A stretch of 64,000 bases of DNA from Blastocladiella emersonii ATCC 22665 (GCA_025594325.1 JANHCV010000001.1:2480001-2544000); one strand, 5' to 3'. Numbered from the stretch's first letter, positions 22,001-36,600 are shown. Notes: a model not told the origin generated them from the letters alone. Made by a program: numbers and translations.

Positions 22001-23376
22001 GGCGAGGAGCGTGTCGAGCTGCGCCTGCGGGCTGGCCTCGTCGTAGCGCAAAAGTCGGATTGACCTGCCTCCCGCGGCCCGATAGCACACGAGCATGAGC
22101 GGGATCGGTGGAACGACGATGGGGCCGTCCGGCCGCGCATCGGCGAGTCCAGCAGCCGGAGCCACGAGCTCGACCGTCGACGCGGTCACAGCGAGTCGGG
22201 CAAAGGCGGGGTCCTCGACGGCGAGCTCGGCGAGGAGGTCCTTGGCGGCGCCGTCAATGACAGCGAACTTGTTGTCGGACGTCATGATGGCGACCGTGCC
22301 GCGCGAGCGCGGGCCAACCGTGGTGGGTGTCGGAGAGAAGGCGGCGACGTCGAGCACGGCCTCCATGTGGCGCAGCTGGATGAGGTGCGGCAAAGACCAG
22401 ATCGACATCCGCTGCTGGTCGTCGACAACGTAGAGCAGACGACCGTCGGCGGAGACCTGCGACTTGACGACGACGCGCGGCGCGGCGGTCGCGGACGCCG
22501 AGGTGAGCCACGACGCGCTGCGATGGAGCCGCGCGCGAACCATGGCGCGGTCGCGCAGCCAGAGGCTCACGGCGGGCTCGCCCGTCGAAAACGCAACAAT
22601 GGATGCCAGCGCCTTGCCGTCCTCGCCGACATGGCCAAAGCTTCGAGACGGCGGCGCGAGGGCAGAGGACGAGGTGAAGCACGGCGGCGGTACGTGGTTG
22701 CGGGAGCTCGCCGGAGCATGGCCGTTGCGGGGGAGCTGCAGCTGCTCCATGCGCACGGTCTTGCGGATCTCGGCGTCAATAGCCGGGAAGTCGGCCGTGG
22801 ACGAAGCTGCGGCGAAGGCGGCCAGCCGCAGGTGCGAGACGCGCAGGATCAGCTGCTCGCCGGTGACAATGAGCTCGTTGTCGTCGCTACGAGGCAGAAG
22901 CCGTGCGGGAGGGGGTGTATGCAACAAGCGGGATTCATAGTGAGCCATCGCCGTACGGGCCCATGGTAAGCGGCGGCGTCAGCGTACCCAGCGGCAGTGG
23001 CCGAGAACTCGAGTTTGACGATACGGAAGCCCGGGATCAGGGACCCGAGCTCGTAGCGGAGCAGGTACTCGCCCGACGGGACGTGGTAGAATGCGACTTT
23101 CCCGCCGGGGAACGCAGTCACAACAAAGTTGGAGCAGGGGGAGATGGCGACGCATGGTGGATCGTCTGGTCCAGAACTCGAGTGTGCAGCGCTGTCGGCG
23201 TCGGAGCACAGGGTGACGATGCCCTCGTGAGCGGACGCGAGCGGGACGAGGTGCACGGCATCCCCTGCGACGATGGCGGCGAGCTTGTCGGTGAAGACGC
23301 AGGCGAGGTGGCGCGGCGGCTCGGAGCACTCGATGCAAGCGAGCTCGCGCTGCTGGTAGAGTGAGCCGGCGGCCAT
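16093..23376 (-). CDS. KNTC1: Rod/KNTC1-like kinetochore protein (RZZ complex)
   Basis: Six exons: 23376-22988, 22886-17690, 17623-17468, 17401-17156, 17073-16382, 16315-16093 (2300 residues; human KNTC1 has 2209). Introns of 101, 66, 66, 82 and 66 nt keep phase. Rod pairs with Zwilch and ZW10 at the outer kinetochore, recruits dynein via Spindly and supports the spindle checkpoint. About 1-430 has beta-propeller-like strands, and the rest is an alpha-solenoid. Stretches colinear with human KNTC1 as I recall it include the LAVVWSRHPAL region, SELVQWLRHDVLPFAQPQIR, the LLERIAAPERLPDTITNVFD region and the WEQRVIVIQSFIGDIGIRCN segment. Rod is absent from most Dikarya, so its presence fits an early-diverging fungus. 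NBAS has similar architecture, but the motif order fits Rod better. The last intron (16316-16381) is stop-free in frame. Ser- and Gly-rich inserts occur near 19650-19760 and 18700-18780. Confidence 0.72.
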
Positions 23377-24618
23377 GGGGACGGGCGGCCGAAGACGCAC
23401 GCGGAGGGCAGGCGGCGATCACGGGCGAGTCGTATACAGTGGAAGGTGGCCCGAGTCGCGCTGGGCGCGTTGCATGCAGTTGACGTCGGATTCGGTCCGT
23501 GATGGACTGCCGGCGCGGCATTGCTGGCGACGGAGAACGCTCGGCGGGACTCCGCCACCAAGGGAACTGCCGCCACCACCATCGCGACGTGACCGCGGCC
23601 CGTGACCCTCGGGACGCGTCTCTCCCTCCCTGCCTCGCGAACGTCTCTCCGCCGACGGGATCGGCGGCAATCCTGACGAGAGCCGACCAAACGTGCAACT
23701 GTGATGGAAGGTCCCGCCCTCAGGCCAACTCCGCAGTCTCGGGCCACCGCTACTTGAGCGCCCTCCGCGGCCGCGCTGCCGTGTTGTCGAGTACAGCAGC
23801 GCTGGTGGCCAGGACGGACTTGTGGAGAGCCCGTGCTGCACCTTTGGCTACGGCTCCAGCGGAGGCAGTTGAAGTGGACAAGCTTGATGGCGGAGGTTGC
23901 GTGCCGGATTGTGGAAAGCATGCAGGATGGCAAAAGTGGCGCTCAGGCTTGGTCGCTCGCAACCTCGGCCGACCTGCCCGCAGCCCTTCCTCTCTCCCCG
24001 TTCCCCGACCCGAGCTGTATTATACTCTAGACCATTCCCTCCCCGACTAGTTTGCTACCTGCGCCGTAGCATCCTCGTCTCCCTGCTGCCTCCGTCCGTC
24101 GCCTGCTCTTGCTGGTCGAGAACGCTCCTGCTGCCGCTACCGCCGCGCCGACGCTGTTCTCCCGCCCAGACGACTTGACCGAGCGCCAGCACTGGTCCTA
24201 GGCATCGAAACTCTATCCGCCTCGACTATCGTACGTCTGCACCACTTCTCGCTCGTTCGCTCGCTCAGGCCGGCGCGCTGGCCGGTGCGCCGCGCTCGTC
24301 GTCCGTCGCGAACGAGCTTCCGTCGAGCGCATCGACCAACAGCTGACGAACTTTGCCTTCCATTTCTGCTTCTCCTCATTTTCGTCGCGCTCTCGTTTTG
24401 GTGCTTGCTCGCTCGTTCGCGCTCGCTGTGGCTTTGCTCCTCGCCGTTTCGCTCACCTGGATCCCGCCGCCACCCAACTTCGCGACCGCGGCCACGCTAT
24501 TCTTGCTCTGCCCGCCGACCTCGGCCGTGATCCTCGCTGATCCAGTCTCTGCACCCTCTTCTTCTTCGCGTCAACACGACCGTCGCGACCTGTACAACAC
24601 ATCACCCAAGCTCAAATT
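23377..24618. promoter_or_regulatory. Divergent intergenic region, Rod / giant repeat gene
   Basis: 1242 bp separating two outward-facing starts. The side next to the giant gene (about 24000-24610) is strongly pyrimidine-rich, and ACGCGTCTC occurs at 23614-23622 near the Rod side. Open frames here are short and have no recognisable domain. I see no tRNA or other RNA gene. Confidence 0.5.
23614..23622 (+). promoter_or_regulatory. ACGCGTCTC motif (MCB-like)
   Basis: Same nonamer as in other gaps, 238 bp upstream of the Rod start codon (Rod reads on the minus strand). Cell-cycle control would suit a kinetochore gene, but this is inference. Confidence 0.3.
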
Positions 24619-27600
24619 ATGAGTACGTGTCGCAATGCGCGCGAAATCGACGGATGGCGTCGAACTGGACTGACCTTGGCCGCGTACCACCCGCCTACAG
24701 CTTCCACGGACCCCGAGTGCACCGAGACGTGCCAGGCGACGCCGCCGACCATCGACTGTCCGCCGCCCACCGAGGAGTGCCCCGCACCGCCCGCCGAGTG
24801 CGCTCCCTGCCCGCCGGCCGAGGACTGCCCCGCTCCTCCCGCCGAGTGCGCGCCCTGCCCGCCCTCCGACGAGTGCGCTCCCTGCCCGCCCGCCGAGGAG
24901 TGCCCGCCGGCAGACGAGTGCACCCCCTGCCCACCCGCCGACAAGTGTGCTCCGTGCCCGCCGGCCGACGAGTGCCCCGCTCCGCCGGCCGAGTGCGCTC
25001 CCTGCACGCCCGCCGAGGAGTGCGCTCCGTGCCCGCCCGCCGAGTGCATCGATACCTGCGAGGTCCCCGCCCCCGTCATCGCCGTGTGCCCGCCCTACTT
25101 CCCGCCGACCGACGAGACAGAGACGTGCCAAGAGCCCCCGGCTGGCTGGTCCACCGACGAGACCTGCACCGAGTCGGCCACGCTCGAGGAGCACGAGATA
25201 TCGGCCGAGACCGAGCTCACGACCCAGGTCATCGTCGAGGAGGCCGTCGTCAGCACTTACCTCACGGCCGACGGCCTCGTCGAAGTCGTCGAGGAGTCGA
25301 CCACCGACCAGGGCACGCTGGCGGTCGTCGACACGGTCGAGAACGTCGAGGCCGCCGAGGCGTGCTCCGCCAACGCGCGCGGCCACCAGACCGTCATCGT
25401 CGAGACCTCGGCCACCGAGGAGGTCCACGTCGAGGACTCGTTCGAAGAGTATATCGTCACGAGCGGCGCCAGCAGCGAGGCCGATGTCAGCAGCGGTCTC
25501 TCGGAGCAGTACGTCATCGTCGACGACAGCGCCGCCATCGTCTCGACGACGTCCGAGGAGCACCACTCGTCGGGCGCCACCGCCACCGTGGCTGCGGGCG
25601 CTGCGCTCGCCGTCGTTGCCGTGGGTGCGGCCATCACCGCCGCCGACGCGCTGCAGGTCATCAGCTCGACCGCGTCCGACTCGGGCATGTCGGTCCACTC
25701 GGACGCGACCAGCTACGGCGAGATCGAGCTCGGTCACGACACGTACACGCGCATCGAGTCGTCCAGCAGCACGACCGAGACCACCGTCGCCACCGCATCC
25801 AGCTGCGGGGTGGCCGAGCACCACGAGAAGGCCAACGCACTGCTCGACACGGCCATCGTGTCGACCGTGCAGGGCGAGCTTCTCGTCATGCCGACGCTCA
25901 CGCCGCTGCCGTCGTCGACGTCGACCACCACCACCGTCACCACCACCTCGACCTCGAGCTCCGCTCCCGTCGTCTCCTACACCGAACAGTCTGGTTCGAT
26001 CATCGATGTACGCTTTGCTTCGTGGAACCAAACGCTAAGTTCAGTTCACTGACCGCCCGCCCCACCTCGCCTACCAATGATAGGCCGCGGACGCCGGCAA
26101 GACCATCCACACCACGACCACCGTCGCCACCATTCCCGCTGCCTCGGCCGAGAACGTGTCGACGTCGACGTCCACCTCGACCAAGACGAGCACGGTCACG
26201 ACTCGCGTGCCGAAGGGCGAACCCATTGTTCCCGGCGTCACCGTCGAGAAATCCACGTCGACGCACTTCGACGGCCCGACCGAGGTCATCGTCGAGGTGA
26301 CAACCACCATCACGACCAAGGAGGACGGCAGCATCACCAAGAATGTTTCGACGCTGACGAAGCGCATCAACCGCATCATCACGTACCGCACCATCCCCGG
26401 CAAGTCCAGCTCCACCACGACGACCGCCGTCGTCAGCGAGCAGCCGATCGTCACCTCGTCGTCATCTTCCTCCTCCTCGTCCAGCACCACGTCGACCACG
26501 GTCAACCTGCACGGCGCCGGGTCCACAATTCCGCATTGTGTGATCGTGAGCGGCGAGATGGTTACGCACTCGTCGTCGATCGAGGGCAACGATACCGGTA
26601 AACTGGTCGAGTCCTCGTCGAGCACCCACGGCATCAACACCTCGTCTTCGAGTTCCACTGCCACCGAGTCCTCGTCGATCTGCGCTGGCGGGCACTCGGT
26701 CTCCGCAACGGAGTCGCACACCACGGTGTCCGCGGCGAGCGCCTCGGCAGCCGAGATCGCCCAGGCCTCGGACGACCTGTCCCAGGAGATTCTCAGCGTG
26801 CTCAGCTACGGTGGTTCGGGCTCGAGTGACTCGTTCGAGCTCGCGGAAGTCCACGTCACGTCCTCGATCATCGTCGCGGATGACGCTGCCGCCGCCACGG
26901 TCGTCGAGACCACCGAGACCACCGAGACCACCGAGACCACCGAGACCACCGAGGTCGTTTCGGAGGCCGTTTCCGAGCAGGTCGAGGTCCAGATCGTCGC
27001 CGAGTCGTCGACCGAGATCGTGTCCGAGGCCACCGAGACCCACGCCGAGTGCTCTTCGGCCGTTTCGGAGGTGGAAATCACCACCGAGACCACCGCCACG
27101 GCCACCGAGTCGACCGAGATCGTTTCGGAGGTCGTTTCGGAGCAGACCATTGCCACCGAGTCGACCGAGATCGTTTCGGAGGTCGTTTCGGAGCAGACCA
27201 TTGCCGTCGAGTCGACCGAGGTCGTTTCGGAGCAGGTCCAGGTCGAGATCGTTGCCGAGTGCACCGAGGCCTCCTCCTCGTCGTCGTCGTCGACCATTGA
27301 GACGACCGAGACCACCCAGATCGTCGAGACGACCGAGACGACCGAGACGACCGAGACCACCGCCTCGTACACCGAGTCGACCGAGATCGCCGTTTCGGAG
27401 CAGATCACCGCCGTCGAGTCCACCGAGATCGTTTCGGAGGTCGTGTCGGAGGCGTCCGAGGTCCAGATCGTTGCCGAGTGCACCGAGTCGTCGTCGTCGT
27501 CGTCGTCGACCATTGAGACGACCGAGACCGCGGCCGAGCTCGTTTCGGAGCAGATCATTGCCGTCGAGACGGCCGAGGTCGTTTCGGAGGTGTCCGAGCA

Positions 27601-30600
27601 GGTCGAGATCGTCGCCGAGTGCACCGAGGCCTCCTCCTCGTCGTCGTCTTCGACCATTGAGACGACCGAGATCACCACCGAGACCACCGAGACCACCACC
27701 ACGACGGTCGTCGAGTCCACGGCCGCCGCCGCCGAGCTCGAGTTCGAGTCGTCTTCCTCGTCCTCGATCCACTCGCACACCACCACGGCCGCGGTTGGCG
27801 TCGCCGCTGCTGCTGCTGCCGCCGCGATCGCTGCCGGCTCCATTGCCGCTGCGGTCATTGCCCACGGCCACCACGACGATGCTGCTTCGTCGTCGTCCGA
27901 CGAGGAGGAGCACGAGCACCACCACGCGACCACCACCATCGCCGCCGAGTGCTCCTCGTCCGAGACGGTCGAGTCCACGTTCGAGACGACTGAGACGACC
28001 GAGACCACCACCACCACGGTCGTCGAGACCACCGAGACCACCGAGACCACCGAGACCACCGAGACCACCGAGACCACCGAGACCACCGAGACCACCGAGA
28101 CCACCGAGACCACCGAGGTCGTTTCGGAGGCCGTTTCCGAGCAGGTCGAGGTCCAGATCGTCGCCGAGTCGTCGACCGAGATCGTGTCCGAGGCCACCGA
28201 GACCCACGCCGAGTGCTCTTCGGCCGTTTCGGAGGTGGAAATCACCACCGAGACCACCGCCACGGCCACCGAGTCGACCGAGATCGTTTCGGAGGTCGTT
28301 TCGGAGCAGACCATTGCCACCGAGTCGACCGAGATCGTTTCGGAGGTCGTTTCGGAGCAGACCATTGCCGTCGAGTCGACCGAGGTCGTTTCGGAGCAGG
28401 TCCAGGTCGAGATCGTTGCCGAGTGCACCGAGGCCTCCTCCTCGTCGTCGTCGTCGACCATTGAGACGACCGAGACCACCCAGATCGTCGAGACGACCGA
28501 GACGACCGAGACGACCGAGACCACCGCCTCGTACACCGAGTCGACCGAGATCGCCGTTTCGGAGCAGATCACCGCCGTCGAGTCCACCGAGATCGTTTCG
28601 GAGGTCGTGTCGGAGGCGTCCGAGGTCCAGATCGTTGCCGAGTGCACCGAGTCGTCGTCGTCGTCGTCGACCATTGAGACGACCGAGACCACGGCCGAGC
28701 TCGTTTCGGAGCAGATCATTGCCGTCGAGACGGCCGAGGTCGTTTCGGAGGTGTCCGAGCAGGTCGAGATCGTCGCCGAGTGCACCGAGGCCTCCTCCTC
28801 GTCGTCGTCTTCGACCATTGAGACGACCGAGATCACCACCGAGACCACCGAGACCACCACCACGACGGTCGTCGAGTCCACGGCCGCCGCCGCCGAGCTC
28901 GAGTTCGAGTCGTCTTCCTCGTCCTCGATCCACTCGCACACCACCACGGCCGCGGTTGGCGTCGCCGCTGCTGCTGCTGCCGCCGCGATCGCTGCCGGCT
29001 CCATTGCCGCTGCGGTCATTGCCCACGGCCACCACGACGATGCTGCTTCGTCGTCGTCCGACGAGGAGGAGCACGAGCACCACCACGCGACCACCACCAT
29101 CGCCGCCGAGTGCTCCTCGTCCGAGACGGTCGAGTCCACGTTCGAGACGACTGAGACGACCGAGACCACCACCACCACGGTCGTCGAGACCACCGAGACC
29201 ACCGAGACCACCGAGACCACCGAGACCACCGAGACCACCGAGACCACCGAGGTCGTTTCGGAGGCCGTTTCCGAGCAGGTCGAGGTCCAGATCGTCGCCG
29301 AGTCGTCGACCGAGATCGTGTCCGAGGCCACCGAGACCCACGCCGAGTGCTCTTCGGCCGTTTCGGAGGTGGAAATCACCACCGAGACCACCGCCACGGC
29401 CACCGAGTCGACCGAGATCGTTTCGGAGGTCGTTTCGGAGCAGACCATTGCCACCGAGTCGACCGAGATCGTTTCGGAGGTCGTTTCGGAGCAGACCATT
29501 GCCGTCGAGTCGACCGAGGTCGTTTCGGAGCAGGTCCAGGTCGAGATCGTTGCCGAGTGCACCGAGGCCTCCTCCTCGTCGTCGTCGTCGACCATTGAGA
29601 CGACCGAGACCACCCAGATCGTCGAGACGACCGAGACGACCGAGACGACCGAGACCACCGCCTCGTACACCGAGTCGACCGAGATCGCCGTTTCGGAGCA
29701 GATCACCGCCGTCGAGTCCACCGAGATCGTTTCGGAGGTCGTGTCGGAGGCGTCCGAGGTCCAGATCGTTGCCGAGTGCACCGAGTCGTCGTCGTCGTCG
29801 TCGACCATTGAGACGACCGAGACCACGGCCGAGCTCGTTTCGGAGCAGATCATTGCCGTCGAGACGGCCGAGGTCGTTTCGGAGGTGTCCGAGCAGGTCG
29901 AGATCGTCGCCGAGTGCACCGAGGCCTCCTCCTCGTCGTCGTCTTCGACCATTGAGACGACCGAGATCACCACCGAGACCACCGAGACCACCACCACGAC
30001 GGTCGTCGAGTCCACGGCCGCCGCCGCCGAGCTCGAGTTCGAGTCGTCTTCCTCGTCCTCGATCCACTCGCACACCACCACGGCCGCGGTTGGCGTCGCC
30101 GCTGCTGCTGCTGCCGCCGCGATCGCTGCCGGCTCCATTGCCGCTGCGGTCATTGCCCACGGCCACCACGACGATGCTGCTTCGTCGTCGTCCGACGAGG
30201 AGGAGCACGAGCACCACCACGCGACCACCACCATCGCCGCCGAGTGCTCCTCGTCCGAGACGGTCGAGTCCACGTTCGAGACGACTGAGACGACCGAGAC
30301 CACCACCACCACGGTCGTCGAGACCACCGAGACCACCGAGACCACCGAGACCACCGAGACCACCGAGACCACCGAGACCACCGAGACCACCGAGACCACC
30401 GAGACCACCGAGGTCGTTTCGGAGGCCGTTTCCGAGCAGGTCGAGGTCCAGATCGTCGCCGAGTCGTCGACCGAGATCGTGTCCGAGGCCACCGAGACCC
30501 ACGCCGAGTGCTCTTCGGCCGTTTCGGAGGTGGAAATCACCACCGAGACCACCGCCACGGCCACCGAGTCGACCGAGATCGTTTCGGAGGTCGTTTCGGA

Positions 30601-33600
30601 GCAGACCATTGCCACCGAGTCGACCGAGATCGTTTCGGAGGTCGTTTCGGAGCAGACCATTGCCGTCGAGTCGACCGAGGTCGTTTCGGAGCAGGTCCAG
30701 GTCGAGATCGTTGCCGAGTGCACCGAGGCCTCCTCCTCGTCGTCGTCGTCGACCATTGAGACGACCGAGACCACCCAGATCGTCGAGACGACCGAGACGA
30801 CCGAGACGACCGAGACCACCGCCTCGTACACCGAGTCGACCGAGATCGCCGTTTCGGAGCAGATCACCGCCGTCGAGTCCACCGAGATCGTTTCGGAGGT
30901 CGTGTCGGAGGCGTCCGAGGTCCAGATCGTTGCCGAGTGCACCGAGTCGTCGTCGTCGTCGTCGTCGACCATTGAGACGACCGAGACCGCGGCCGAGCTC
31001 GTTTCGGAGCAGATCATTGCCGTCGAGACGGCCGAGGTCGTTTCGGAGGTGTCCGAGCAGGTCGAGATCGTCGCCGAGTGCACCGAGGCCTCCTCCTCGT
31101 CGTCGTCTTCGACCATTGAGACGACCGAGATCACCACCGAGACCACCGAGACCACCACCACGACGGTCGTCGAGTCCACGGCCGCCGCCGCCGAGCTCGA
31201 GTTCGAGTCGTCTTCCTCGTCCTCGATCCACTCGCACACCACCACGGCCGCGGTTGGCGTCGCCGCTGCTGCTGCTGCCGCCGCGATCGCTGCCGGCTCC
31301 ATTGCCGCTGCGGTCATTGCCCACGGCCACCACGACGATGCTGCTTCGTCGTCGTCCGACGAGGAGGAGCACGAGCACCACCACGCGACCACCACCATCG
31401 CCGCCGAGTGCTCCTCGTCCGAGACGGTCGAGTCCACGTTCGAGACGACTGAGACGACCGAGACCACCACCACCACGGTCGTCGAGACCACCGAGACCAC
31501 CGAGACCACCGAGACCACCGAGACCACCGAGACCACCGAGACCACCGAGACCACCGAGACCACCGAGACCACCGAGGTCGTTTCGGAGGCCGTTTCCGAG
31601 CAGGTCGAGGTCCAGATCGTCGCCGAGTCGTCGACCGAGATCGTGTCCGAGGCCACCGAGACCCACGCCGAGTGCTCTTCGGCCGTTTCGGAGGTGGAAA
31701 TCACCACCGAGACCACCGCCACGGCCACCGAGTCGACCGAGATCGTTTCGGAGGTCGTTTCGGAGCAGACCATTGCCACCGAGTCGACCGAGATCGTTTC
31801 GGAGGTCGTTTCGGAGCAGACCATTGCCGTCGAGTCGACCGAGGTCGTTTCGGAGCAGGTCCAGGTCGAGATCGTTGCCGAGTGCACCGAGGCCTCCTCC
31901 TCGTCGTCGTCGTCGACCATTGAGACGACCGAGACCACCCAGATCGTCGAGACGACCGAGACGACCGAGACGACCGAGACCACCGCCTCGTACACCGAGT
32001 CGACCGAGATCGCCGTTTCGGAGCAGATCACCGCCGTCGAGTCCACCGAGATCGTTTCGGAGGTCGTGTCGGAGGCGTCCGAGGTCCAGATCGTTGCCGA
32101 GTGCACCGAGTCGTCGTCGTCGTCGTCGACCATTGAGACGACCGAGACCACGGCCGAGCTCGTTTCGGAGCAGATCATTGCCGTCGAGACGGCCGAGGTC
32201 GTTTCGGAGGTGTCCGAGCAGGTCGAGATCGTCGCCGAGTGCACCGAGGCCTCCTCCTCGTCGTCGTCTTCGACCATTGAGACGACCGAGATCACCACCG
32301 AGACCACCGAGACCACCACCACGACGGTCGTCGAGTCCACGGCCGCCGCCGCCGAGCTCGAGTTCGAGTCGTCTTCCTCGTCCTCGATCCACTCGCACAC
32401 CACCACGGCCGCGGTTGGCGTCGCCGCTGCTGCTGCTGCCGCCGCGATCGCTGCCGGCTCCATTGCCGCTGCGGTCATTGCCCACGGCCACCACGACGAT
32501 GCTGCTTCGTCGTCGTCCGACGAGGAGGAGCACGAGCACCACCACGCGACCACCACCATCGCCGCCGAGTGCTCCTCGTCCGAGACGGTCGAGTCCACGT
32601 TCGAGACGACTGAGACGACCGAGACCACCACCACCACGGTCGTCGAGACCACCGAGACCACCGAGACCACCGAGACCACCGAGACCACCGAGACCACCGA
32701 GACCACCGAGACCACCGAGACCACCGAGACCACCGAGGTCGTTTCGGAGGCCGTTTCCGAGCAGGTCGAGGTCCAGATCGTCGCCGAGTCGTCGACCGAG
32801 ATCGTGTCCGAGGCCACCGAGACCCACGCCGAGTGCTCTTCGGCCGTTTCGGAGGTGGAAATCACCACCGAGACCACCGCCACGGCCACCGAGTCGACCG
32901 AGATCGTTTCGGAGGTCGTTTCGGAGCAGACCATTGCCACCGAGTCGACCGAGATCGTTTCGGAGGTCGTTTCGGAGCAGACCATTGCCGTCGAGTCGAC
33001 CGAGGTCGTTTCGGAGCAGGTCCAGGTCGAGATCGTTGCCGAGTGCACCGAGGCCTCCTCCTCGTCGTCGTCGTCGACCATTGAGACGACCGAGACCACC
33101 CAGATCGTCGAGACGACCGAGACGACCGAGACGACCGAGACCACCGCCTCGTACACCGAGTCGACCGAGATCGCCGTTTCGGAGCAGATCACCGCCGTCG
33201 AGTCCACCGAGATCGTTTCGGAGGTCGTGTCGGAGGCGTCCGAGGTCCAGATCGTTGCCGAGTGCACCGAGTCGTCGTCGTCGTCGTCGACCATTGAGAC
33301 GACCGAGACCACGGCCGAGCTCGTTTCGGAGCAGATCATTGCCGTCGAGACGGCCGAGGTCGTTTCGGAGGTGTCCGAGCAGGTCGAGATCGTCGCCGAG
33401 TGCACCGAGGCCTCCTCCTCGTCGTCGTCTTCGACCATTGAGACGACCGAGATCACCACCGAGACCACCGAGACCACCACCACGACGGTCGTCGAGTCCA
33501 CGGCCGCCGCCGCCGAGCTCGAGTTCGAGTCGTCTTCCTCGTCCTCGATCCACTCGCACACCACCACGGCCGCGGTTGGCGTCGCCGCTGCTGCTGCTGC

Positions 33601-36600
33601 CGCCGCGATCGCTGCCGGCTCCATTGCCGCTGCGGTCATTGCCCACGGCCACCACGACGATGCTGCTTCGTCGTCGTCCGACGAGGAGGAGCACGAGCAC
33701 CACCACGCGACCACCACCATCGCCGCCGAGTGCTCCTCGTCCGAGACGGTCGAGTCCACGTTCGAGACGACTGAGACGACCGAGACCACCACCACCACGG
33801 TCGTCGAGACCACCGAGACCACCGAGACCACCGAGACCACCGAGACCACCGAGACCACCGAGACCACCGAGACCACCGAGACCACCGAGACCACCGAGGT
33901 CGTTTCGGAGGCCGTTTCCGAGCAGGTCGAGGTCCAGATCGTCGCCGAGTCGTCGACCGAGATCGTGTCCGAGGCCACCGAGACCCACGCCGAGTGCTCT
34001 TCGGCCGTTTCGGAGGTGGAAATCACCACCGAGACCACCGCCACGGCCACCGAGTCGACCGAGATCGTTTCGGAGGTCGTTTCGGAGCAGACCATTGCCA
34101 CCGAGTCGACCGAGATCGTTTCGGAGGTCGTTTCGGAGCAGACCATTGCCGTCGAGTCGACCGAGGTCGTTTCGGAGCAGGTCCAGGTCGAGATCGTTGC
34201 CGAGTGCACCGAGGCCTCCTCCTCGTCGTCGTCGTCGACCATTGAGACGACCGAGACCACCCAGATCGTCGAGACGACCGAGACGACCGAGACGACCGAG
34301 ACCACCGCCTCGTACACCGAGTCGACCGAGATCGCCGTTTCGGAGCAGATCACCGCCGTCGAGTCCACCGAGATCGTTTCGGAGGTCGTGTCGGAGGCGT
34401 CCGAGGTCCAGATCGTTGCCGAGTGCACCGAGTCGTCGTCGTCGTCGTCGACCATTGAGACGACCGAGACCACGGCCGAGCTCGTTTCGGAGCAGATCAT
34501 TGCCGTCGAGACGGCCGAGGTCGTTTCGGAGGTGTCCGAGCAGGTCGAGATCGTCGCCGAGTGCACCGAGGCCTCCTCCTCGTCGTCGTCTTCGACCATT
34601 GAGACGACCGAGATCACCACCGAGACCACCGAGACCACCACCACGACGGTCGTCGAGTCCACGGCCGCCGCCGCCGAGCTCGAGTTCGAGTCGTCTTCCT
34701 CGTCCTCGATCCACTCGCACACCACCACGGCCGCGGTTGGCGTCGCCGCTGCTGCTGCTGCCGCCGCGATCGCTGCCGGCTCCATTGCCGCTGCGGTCAT
34801 TGCCCACGGCCACCACGACGATGCTGCTTCGTCGTCGTCCGACGAGGAGGAGCACGAGCACCACCACGCGACCACCACCATCGCCGCCGAGTGCTCCTCG
34901 TCCGAGACGGTCGAGTCCACGTTCGAGACGACTGAGACGACCGAGACCACCACCACCACGGTCGTCGAGACCACCGAGACCACCGAGACCACCGAGACCA
35001 CCGAGACCACCGAGACCACCGAGACCACCGAGACCACCGAGACCACCGAGACCACCGAGGTCGTTTCGGAGGCCGTTTCCGAGCAGGTCGAGGTCCAGAT
35101 CGTCGCCGAGTCGTCGACCGAGATCGTGTCCGAGGCCACCGAGACCCACGCCGAGTGCTCTTCGGCCGTTTCGGAGGTGGAAATCACCACCGAGACCACC
35201 GCCACGGCCACCGAGTCGACCGAGATCGTTTCGGAGGTCGTTTCGGAGCAGACCATTGCCACCGAGTCGACCGAGATCGTTTCGGAGGTCGTTTCGGAGC
35301 AGACCATTGCCGTCGAGTCGACCGAGGTCGTTTCGGAGCAGGTCCAGGTCGAGATCGTTGCCGAGTGCACCGAGGCCTCCTCCTCGTCGTCGTCGTCGAC
35401 CATTGAGACGACCGAGACCACCCAGATCGTCGAGACGACCGAGACGACCGAGACGACCGAGACCACCGCCTCGTACACCGAGTCGACCGAGATCGCCGTT
35501 TCGGAGCAGATCACCGCCGTCGAGTCCACCGAGATCGTTTCGGAGGTCGTGTCGGAGGCGTCCGAGGTCCAGATCGTTGCCGAGTGCACCGAGTCGTCGT
35601 CGTCGTCGTCGACCATTGAGACGACCGAGACCACGGCCGAGCTCGTTTCGGAGCAGATCATTGCCGTCGAGACGGCCGAGGTCGTTTCGGAGGTGTCCGA
35701 GCAGGTCGAGATCGTCGCCGAGTGCACCGAGGCCTCCTCCTCGTCGTCGTCTTCGACCATTGAGACGACCGAGATCACCACCGAGACCACCGAGACCACC
35801 ACCACGACGGTCGTCGAGTCCACGGCCGCCGCCGCCGAGCTCGAGTTCGAGTCGTCTTCCTCGTCCTCGATCCACTCGCACACCACCACGGCCGCGGTTG
35901 GCGTCGCCGCTGCTGCTGCTGCCGCCGCGATCGCTGCCGGCTCCATTGCCGCTGCGGTCATTGCCCACGGCCACCACGACGATGCTGCTTCGTCGTCGTC
36001 CGACGAGGAGGAGCACGAGCACCACCACGCGACCACCACCATCGCCGCCGAGTGCTCCTCGTCCGAGACGGTCGAGTCCACGTTCGAGACGACTGAGACG
36101 ACCGAGACCACCACCACCACGGTCGTCGAGACCACCGAGACCACCGAGACCACCGAGACCACCGAGACCACCGAGACCACCGAGACCACCGAGACCACCG
36201 AGACCACCGAGACCACCGAGGTCGTTTCGGAGGCCGTTTCCGAGCAGGTCGAGGTCCAGATCGTCGCCGAGTCGTCGACCGAGATCGTGTCCGAGGCCAC
36301 CGAGACCCACGCCGAGTGCTCTTCGGCCGTTTCGGAGGTGGAAATCACCACCGAGACCACCGCCACGGCCACCGAGTCGACCGAGATCGTTTCGGAGGTC
36401 GTTTCGGAGCAGACCATTGCCACCGAGTCGACCGAGATCGTTTCGGAGGTCGTTTCGGAGCAGACCATTGCCGTCGAGTCGACCGAGGTCGTTTCGGAGC
36501 AGGTCCAGGTCGAGATCGTTGCCGAGTGCACCGAGGCCTCCTCCTCGTCGTCGTCGTCGACCATTGAGACGACCGAGACCACCCAGATCGTCGAGACGAC

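Noticed and set aside
17651-22948. Nucleoporin Nup155/Nup170 or NBAS identity for the large minus-strand protein
   Set aside because: The overall propeller-solenoid shape fits all three, but the order of conserved blocks follows KNTC1/Rod as I remember it. Confidence is kept moderate.
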